From positions 1 to 47,604 of the forward strand of contig CAYJBY010000022.1 in NCBI GenBank assembly GCA_964368645.1: a stretch of DNA of 47,604 bases, written 5' to 3'. Below, in pieces: positions 43,340 to 47,604 of this stretch. Made by a program: the position numbers and the translations under genes. Source of the stretch: JAEDHM01 sp964368645 (GTDB taxonomy: Bacteria > Bacillota > Clostridia > Christensenellales > CAG-1252). Under the pieces are notes generated by a model, which saw nothing but the letters and a program-made list of their open reading frames with translations, searched no databases and was not told the DNA's origin. Position 1 is the stretch's first letter. Each line of letters starts with the position of its first letter.

Positions 43340-43369
43340 ATTATAAAATCCACGCCCTTAAAAAGTCAA
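43340..43369 (-). promoter_or_regulatory. Promoter of the aromatic operon (leaderless)
   Basis: Minus strand TTGACT (43364-43369), 18-base spacer, TATAAT (43340-43345). Seven bases separate it from the ATG. Confidence 0.75.
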
Positions 43370-43374
43370 TACAA

Positions 43375-43389
43375 TAAGTTGATAACTTA
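43375..43389. promoter_or_regulatory. Inverted repeat between divergent promoters
   Basis: TAAGTT-GAT-AACTTA, midway between the -35 boxes of the aromatic operon and the deacetylase gene. Possible shared operator. Confidence 0.35.
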
Positions 43390-43392
43390 CTC

Positions 43393-43421
43393 TTTACAAA
43401 AACCTTTCTCTTTGTTATAAT
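43393..43421 (+). promoter_or_regulatory. Promoter of the PIG-L/TRIC pair
   Basis: TTTACA (43393-43398), 17-base spacer, TATAAT (43416-43421). Leader about 15-20 bases with GGAGGT. Confidence 0.75.
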
Positions 43422-43442
43422 GAGCACGCACGGAGGTCGATT

Positions 43443-44222
43443 ATGTGCGTCTTTAATTCTATTACGAAATTAATAGCTCCGATACCCGACGTTGAGAAGT
43501 TTGACAGCTTCCTTTTTGTCGGTCCGCACCCCGACGATATTGAAATCGGTGCAGGCGGAACTGTGGCAAAACTCGCCGCAGACGGCAAAAAAATCACCTT
43601 TTTAATCGCCACGGACGGTCGTTACGGCACGGATAATCCCTCAATCACCTGCGAGGATTTGGCTGTTATGCGTAAAAAAGAGGCTATCTCCGCGGCAGAG
43701 CTGTTAGGCGTTACGGACGTAAGATTCCTAGACTACCCCGACGGCGGAAATTACGACGTTTTCGCACTTACGCAGGATATTTGCAAGGTCATCTGTCAGG
43801 TGAAACCCGACGTGGTGTTCGCACCCGATTTTGCGGTTATCAGCGAGTTTCATATTGACCACACCAACGTGGGTAAGGCTTGCGCTAACGCTTTCGTTAT
43901 GGCAGGCGCAAAGTATATCGCAGAGGGCTTCGGCTTGACTAAGACCGTTCCCGCCGCCATCGCACTTTACTACACCGACAAGCCTAACCGCTACGTCAAA
44001 ATGGCTAAATACAAAAATATCCTTTTCGACGCGGTTAAAAAGCACGAAAGTCAGTTCCCCACACAAAGCCAGGAGGAGATTAACACCCTCAAGGCTTTTG
44101 GACTGTACCTCAAATTCCGCGCGTTTAGATTGGGGTTTAGACGCTTTTCGACAGCCGCCGAGGGGTTCCGCGTACTTGCCGCAATCCACGTTCACTGCTG
44201 TCCGGAGGTCAACTGGTTTTAA
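43443..44222 (+). CDS. PIG-L (LmbE-like) family deacetylase
   Basis: Zinc-dependent N-deacetylase of GlcNAc-type sugars or related conjugates. GPHPDDIEIGAGGT carries the first His and the Asp pair; the later HIDHTNVG supplies the other zinc His. 259 residues. BshB-like (bacillithiol) and glycan-deacetylase members share this fold; no bshA or bshC is visible here, so substrate is open. GGAGGT precedes the ATG. Two bases separate its stop from the TRIC-type gene. Confidence 0.87.
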   Translation: MCVFNSITKLIAPIPDVEKFDSFLFVGPHPDDIEIGAGGTVAKLAADGKKITFLIATDGRYGTDNPSITCEDLAVMRKKEAISAAELLGVTDVRFLDYPDGGNYDVFALTQDICKVICQVKPDVVFAPDFAVISEFHIDHTNVGKACANAFVMAGAKYIAEGFGLTKTVPAAIALYYTDKPNRYVKMAKYKNILFDAVKKHESQFPTQSQEEINTLKAFGLYLKFRAFRLGFRRFSTAAEGFRVLAAIHVHCCPEVNWF

Positions 44223-44224
44223 GT

Positions 44225-45001
44225 ATGAATTGGTTCATTAACGTAGCCGACATATCCTTCTATATGGAAATGATAGGGATTATCGCTTTCGCAGTAGTCG
44301 GTGTTTTGGTGGGAATTTATTACGAACTGGATATTTTCGGCATTTATGTCGAGGGCGTTATCAGCTGTATCGGCGGCGGCGTTATCCGCGATCTGGTACT
44401 GGGTATCACTCCCCCTACTTCTTTCGTTTACCCCGTGTATATCGTTGCATCAATGATTACCATTACCGCGGCGATTATCATTTTCAAGATTTTCGACACC
44501 AAGATTAAACGTAAGGAAATCCACTTGGTAAAAAAATTCATAATGTACTTCGACGCTATCGGCTTGGGCGTGTTCACTGCGGTTGGCTGTTCAATAGCCT
44601 GCAAAGCCGGCTACGCCAACAATATCTTTATCATTATTTTCGTCGGTATGTCAACGGCTATCGGCGGCGGTCTTATGCGTGATTTGCTGGCAGGTCGTAA
44701 GCCCGTGGTTATGCGTAAGGATATTTATGCGACAATTTCCATTTTCGGCTCTGTGGTTTATTTTCTGCTCTTTAAGTACACCTCGGAAATGATTGCCTTG
44801 TACGTCACCGCTTTCGTCACCGTTATATCCCGTGTGGGTGTAATGCATATTCACGGCTCGATGCCCTACCATATCCGCAATAAAGCTCTTAGAACAGACG
44901 AGGACTTGGAGGGTAACTTCACAGAGGAAGACGACGAGCAAACCGATACTGACGAGAATACGGACGGCGGCTCCGCGACAAAGGACGGCTCCAAGCACTG
45001 A
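44225..45001 (+). CDS. TRIC-type cation channel (YadS/UPF0126 family)
   Basis: Membrane channel of the trimeric intracellular cation family. Two inverted repeats each carry GGGxxRD: CIGGGVIRDLVLG and AIGGGLMRDLLAG. About seven helices, then an acidic C-terminal tail rich in Asp, Glu and Thr (about 40 residues), longer than in typical members. Likely K+ or amino-acid-like flux; role unknown. No ribosome site of its own, so translation may depend on the deacetylase gene. Confidence 0.86.
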   Translation: MNWFINVADISFYMEMIGIIAFAVVGVLVGIYYELDIFGIYVEGVISCIGGGVIRDLVLGITPPTSFVYPVYIVASMITITAAIIIFKIFDTKIKRKEIHLVKKFIMYFDAIGLGVFTAVGCSIACKAGYANNIFIIIFVGMSTAIGGGLMRDLLAGRKPVVMRKDIYATISIFGSVVYFLLFKYTSEMIALYVTAFVTVISRVGVMHIHGSMPYHIRNKALRTDEDLEGNFTEEDDEQTDTDENTDGGSATKDGSKH

Positions 45002-45036
45002 TTACTCCTAATCAACGACCGCTTATCAGCACTACA

Positions 45037-45345
45037 CGTAGGATAGGTGTTTCCGAGCTTGTCTGTATTCTGCTTAAGTTACGTTTTCCGGTATCAACCG
45101 ACTGCAAGCTACCTTATTCCGATATTCCCAATAACTTCTTATAAATGCTATACGTAGGATAAAGTGTCCAAGTTTGTCGCCACTCTGCCAAAGTTACATT
45201 CTATCAACTGACTGCGAGCTACATTGCTCCGATATTCGCAATAACTGCTTTTTTTAAGTACACCATAAAATAGAAAGGTATCCGATTTTTCGGTACTCTG
45301 CTTAGGTTACGTTTTCGGTATTAACCGATTGCGAGTCGCTTAGTT
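45037..45345. repeat. Three diverged tandem copies of a ~110-116-bp unit
   Basis: Shared words recur in the same order: CGTAGGATA, CTCTGC or TTCTGC, AAGTTAC, CGACTGC/CGATTGC, GATATTC, AATAACT. Copies begin near 45037, 45153 and 45262. No open frame is conserved. The rest of 45002-45592 has no gene. Confidence 0.65.
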
Positions 45346-45500
45346 TTTATCGCATATTTGTTTTTTGTTACATATTTAATATTTATCTATTACACTTACC
45401 TGTCCTCGGCTTGACCGTTAAAACTGTCAGATTTTCGTTTTGTCGTAAAACTGTGTTTGGTACGCACTTGCGGATATGCTCTTTCGCCGTAGCATTGTGA

Positions 45501-45542
45501 CCGATGTAGAATAAGCTCGGCAGACGCTTACATCGGGTATTC
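45501..45542. other. Hairpin with a possible bulge-tail pseudoknot
   Basis: CCGATGTA (45501-45508) pairs with TACATCGG (45529-45536); inside, AGC pairs with GCT. The bulge GAATA (45509-45513) can pair with TATTC just after the stem (45538-45542). No known family recognised. Confidence 0.35.
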
Positions 45543-45592
45543 TGCGCCATCGTCATTTTTTGGGAAAAATTCTAATCATTTTGGTTTTGGCG

Positions 45593-45621
45593 TTTACTTT
45601 TCGGTCGGAATATGGTATTAT
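45593..45621 (+). promoter_or_regulatory. Promoter of tmk
   Basis: TTTACT (45593-45598), 17-base spacer, TATTAT (45616-45621). Leader about 72 bases. Confidence 0.55.
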
Positions 45622-45700
45622 CTTTATAGGCGTTTGCGGCTCACCTTTAAGGGGGATTGCGGTATGCTTATAACTAAAGACGGCGGTATTAAGGAGTTAT

Positions 45701-46321
45701 ATGGAAAAAGGCAAATTTATAGTTTTTGAAGGCATCGACGGCAGCGGCAAAAGCACGCATATTAAGGCTCTTTCTAAATACCTAACCTCTAAGGGCATCA
45801 AGTGCTATACTACTTACGAACCTACCGACAGTCCTTTCGGTTCGCTTATTCATCAGTGTATGACAGGCAGAATCGAAACTGACGACAAGACTATCGCAGG
45901 ACTTTTTGTTGCCGACAGACTCGACCACCTTTATAACAAGACTAACGGGCTATTGGACAAAATCAACAACGGGATTACAGTCATCTCCGACCGTTATTAC
46001 TTCTCCTCCTACGCTTACCACGGCGCATATATGCCCATTGACTGGGTTATCAACGCCAACAGCTTAAGCGCACAGGCATTGCGCCCGGATATTAACATTT
46101 TTATCGATATCGATCCCGAAACCAGCATCGACAGACTTAAAAAACGCAATTCGTTGGAAAGATATGAGAAGCTGGAAAGCCTTTCCCTTATCCGTCAAAA
46201 ATACTTTGAAGCTTTTGAGCTTATGAAAGACGTTGAGCGAGTGGAAATCGTCAAAAGCGCGGAGGACATCTCAAAAACCGAACGCGCCATTAGAGAAATC
46301 GTGGACAAGCTCTACAACTAA
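45701..46321 (+). CDS. tmk: Thymidylate kinase
   Basis: Phosphorylates dTMP to dTDP. 206 residues. P-loop FEGIDGSGKST, EPTDSPFG (the DRX-region Glu/Pro motif), SDRYYFSSYAYHG and the LID segment LKKRNSLERYE. This is the standard bacterial enzyme. AAGGAG precedes the ATG. Confidence 0.93.
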   Translation: MEKGKFIVFEGIDGSGKSTHIKALSKYLTSKGIKCYTTYEPTDSPFGSLIHQCMTGRIETDDKTIAGLFVADRLDHLYNKTNGLLDKINNGITVISDRYYFSSYAYHGAYMPIDWVINANSLSAQALRPDINIFIDIDPETSIDRLKKRNSLERYEKLESLSLIRQKYFEAFELMKDVERVEIVKSAEDISKTERAIREIVDKLYN

Positions 46322-46418
46322 GCGTTATCGGCTCGTCAGCTACAAAACAGTTTATATAAAACGGCTCCGCATTGTTGTCGGTTCCTGTCCTTACCGATTC
46401 GGAATCAATTAACAACGC

Positions 46419-46442
46419 AAAAAACAACCGCTTGCGCGGTTG
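46419..46442 (-). terminator. Terminator of the PNPOx-family gene
   Basis: CAACCGC-TTGC-GCGGTTG (46425-46442); on the minus strand it is followed by TTTTTTGCG. Confidence 0.75.
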
Positions 46443-46474
46443 CTTAGAGAGCATAAATTCAATCAATTCGATTG

Positions 46475-46505
46475 AGGTGCGATGAAAAACCGCGCCTTTT
46501 TTTAT
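46475..46505 (+). terminator. Possible terminator after tmk
   Basis: AGGTGCG and CGCGCCT pair with one wobble/mismatch, followed by TTTTTTTATTTT. Confidence 0.45.
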
Positions 46506-46538
46506 TTTGCGGAACAGCTTACGCCGCAACAGAAAGCC

Positions 46539-46949
46539 TTAAAGCTCCAAGTTTTGGGTTGTCAAATCACAATAACGGCGTGCTTTTTCCGCCGTAAATT
46601 TCAACACGCAATAATCGGGATCGGTTACTCCGCCCTTATAAAACACCGTATCTCCTGTCTTCCAAATCATTTCCTTGGTGGGGGCGTCAGTCAGCACCTC
46701 CATTACGCCCGTAAGCATAATCCCCTCGTAACGGAACAGCCCCTTGCGGAAAAAATACAGACACGCCTTGGGATTAGTGCGGAACTGACTCACGCGCATT
46801 GAGGACGTGTTGGTGGAAAAATAATAGACGTTACCGTCAATTTTGCGAGGTGCGAGCATCGCCTTGGTGTTAGGATAGCCGTTATCGTCAACGGAACCTA
46901 TTAGAGCAACCTTTCTTTTGGCTATGAATTTTTGAAAACGTGTTTCCAT
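46539..46949 (-). CDS. Pyridoxamine 5'-phosphate oxidase-like flavoprotein
   Basis: 136 residues, split-barrel FMN-binding fold. ALIGSVDDNGYPNTKAML and YYFSTNTSSMRVSQFRTNPKACLYFF are characteristic of the general-stress/GSP26-like PNPOx group. It is unlikely to be true PdxH. Redox or haem-degrading roles occur in relatives. GGGGAGA precedes the ATG. A strong minus-strand promoter at 47236-47264 would give it a leader of about 280 bases. Confidence 0.85.
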   Translation of the reverse strand: METRFQKFIAKRKVALIGSVDDNGYPNTKAMLAPRKIDGNVYYFSTNTSSMRVSQFRTNPKACLYFFRKGLFRYEGIMLTGVMEVLTDAPTKEMIWKTGDTVFYKGGVTDPDYCVLKFTAEKARRYCDLTTQNLEL

Positions 46950-47235
46950 ATATCTCCCCTTTTGTTTAGGTAATTTGTTCGCAGAACTGTAATATTAGTA
47001 CGCCTGTGTGTCTTCTTTCTCTCCAAAATCCGTCCAAACTGTTAAGCTCGCGGCATTAACAAGAGTTCATAACATGCGATTGCGGCTTTCCCGATATGCA
47101 ACCGCGCCGTTGTTCGTTTGTAACGGAACAAAGCTAAACTCACAGTGAGTATGTCGAATTGAAGTTAAAGTCGGTTATACCTATTGTCGCGTTAAGCTAT
47201 ACGCACAGTCAGTCTTGTGCTGTTCAACAACCCAT

Positions 47236-47264
47236 ATTATAGCAGATAGAGCAAGCTTTGTAAA
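47236..47264 (-). promoter_or_regulatory. Minus-strand promoter upstream of the PNPOx-family gene
   Basis: TTTACA (47259-47264), 17-base spacer, TATAAT (47236-47241). The interval 46950-47229 holds no recognisable open frame. Confidence 0.65.
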
Positions 47265-47401
47265 GGCGAATATCTCTGACTGTACGCTTTGTTTTCGCTA
47301 TATCGGGGCGGAGTATCAACTCGGCATTTATCGGTTTGTTCTTCCGCAATATTCGTTTCTAAGATACAGAAAAGGATTTTTATTCATTTGTAAAAGTATA
47401 T

Positions 47402-47430
47402 TTGACAGATAAATGCAATTCTGCTATACT
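47402..47430 (+). promoter_or_regulatory. Promoter of the tRNA-Ser gene
   Basis: TTGACA (47402-47407), 17-base spacer, TATACT (47425-47430). Strong, typical of stable RNA genes. Confidence 0.85.
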
Positions 47431-47513
47431 CTTGTATATGGTTGCCTTGAAGCTTTTAGCGGAGTCTAACGCCCTGCTCCTGCCTTGAGGTTAGCTAGTT
47501 CATATAATGTTTT

Positions 47514-47603
47514 GGAAGGTTGGCTGAGCGGTTGATAGCACAGGTCTTGAAAACCTGCATGGTGTAATAGCCATCTTGGGTTCGAACCCCAAACCTTCCG
47601 CCA
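47514..47603 (+). tRNA. tRNA-Ser (anticodon TGA)
   Basis: 90-base cloverleaf with CCA encoded. Acceptor GGAAGGT/ACCTTCC, anticodon loop CTTGAAA with TGA at 47548-47550, long variable arm (GCATGGTGTAATAGCCATC) typical of class II serine tRNA, and T-loop GGTTCGAACC. Confidence 0.97.
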
Positions 47604-47604
47604 A

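Noticed and set aside
43333..43353. GTG start for DAHP synthase
   Set aside because: It lies upstream of and across the -10 box, so it cannot be in the transcript from this promoter.
47215..47412. 65-residue gene before tRNA-Ser
   Set aside because: No ribosome site, overlaps two promoters, composition not protein-like.

Overview
The window looks like a metagenome-assembled chromosome segment from an uncultured Gram-positive gut anaerobe, most likely class Clostridia. That placement is an inference from gene content: vegetative SigA-type promoters, GGAGG ribosome sites, a Trp T-box, an ECF S component, DUF4250, TSCPD and DUF4379 small proteins, BspA-like leucine-rich-repeat lipoproteins, a collagen-like protein and GPH sugar carriers. 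TGA and TAG behave as ordinary stops. Two 100-N gaps (15430-15529, 32690-32789) are each flanked by an identical 55-base sequence, so they look like unmerged assembler overlaps rather than missing DNA.

Layout. 1-134: 3' end of an unknown gene with a bidirectional terminator. 156-5371 (-): one very large BspA-like lipoprotein gene (Ig-like domain, Cys/His repeats, leucine-rich repeats) broken by three frame changes. 6394-12461: a membrane diguanylate cyclase, a sialidase-like Asp-box lipoprotein with an in-frame TGA, an SGNH esterase, and an ECF-like/HD-GYP c-di-GMP phosphodiesterase with an in-frame TAG. This is a surface-adhesion, glycan and c-di-GMP neighbourhood in which several genes are interrupted. 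12559-16083: DEAD-box RNA helicase with a long repetitive basic tail, then a collagen-like protein. 16098-18783 (-): LytS-type 7TMR-DISM kinase and SARP-like response regulator. 18967-22376: zinc-ribbon protein, MerR regulator, TSCPD protein and a three-gene overlapping operon that includes an unlisted 57-residue protein. 22509-25452: M20 peptidase and GPH carrier. 25621-27395: AbrB-type regulator, ABC ATPase and ABC-2 permease. 27656-30548: yybP-ykoY-like manganese riboswitch and a type II P-type ATPase. 30659-32128: PA-domain/M28-like protein. 32270-32586: minisatellite. 32827-34521 (-): trpB2 behind a Trp T-box.

34539-43332 (-) is one long operon carrying every step from DAHP to chorismate plus chorismate mutase: DAHP synthase, aroB, aroA, aroC, chorismate mutase, an aroE-aroK fusion and aroQ, followed by an ECF S component, tcdA and a second GPH carrier. 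It has no terminator of its own and runs into the Trp T-box leader of trpB, so the T-box could end the operon as well as control trpB. Divergent from it are a PIG-L deacetylase and a TRIC-type channel (43443-45001). The right end holds tandem repeats, tmk, a PNPOx-family flavoprotein with a long leader, and tRNA-Ser(TGA).

The most unexpected general signal is that four genes (HD-GYP, 7TMR kinase, M20 peptidase, DAHP synthase) have a good SigA promoter whose -10 box ends only 6-7 bases before the ATG, with no ribosome site. These are predicted leaderless mRNAs, alongside neighbours with classical Shine-Dalgarno leaders.
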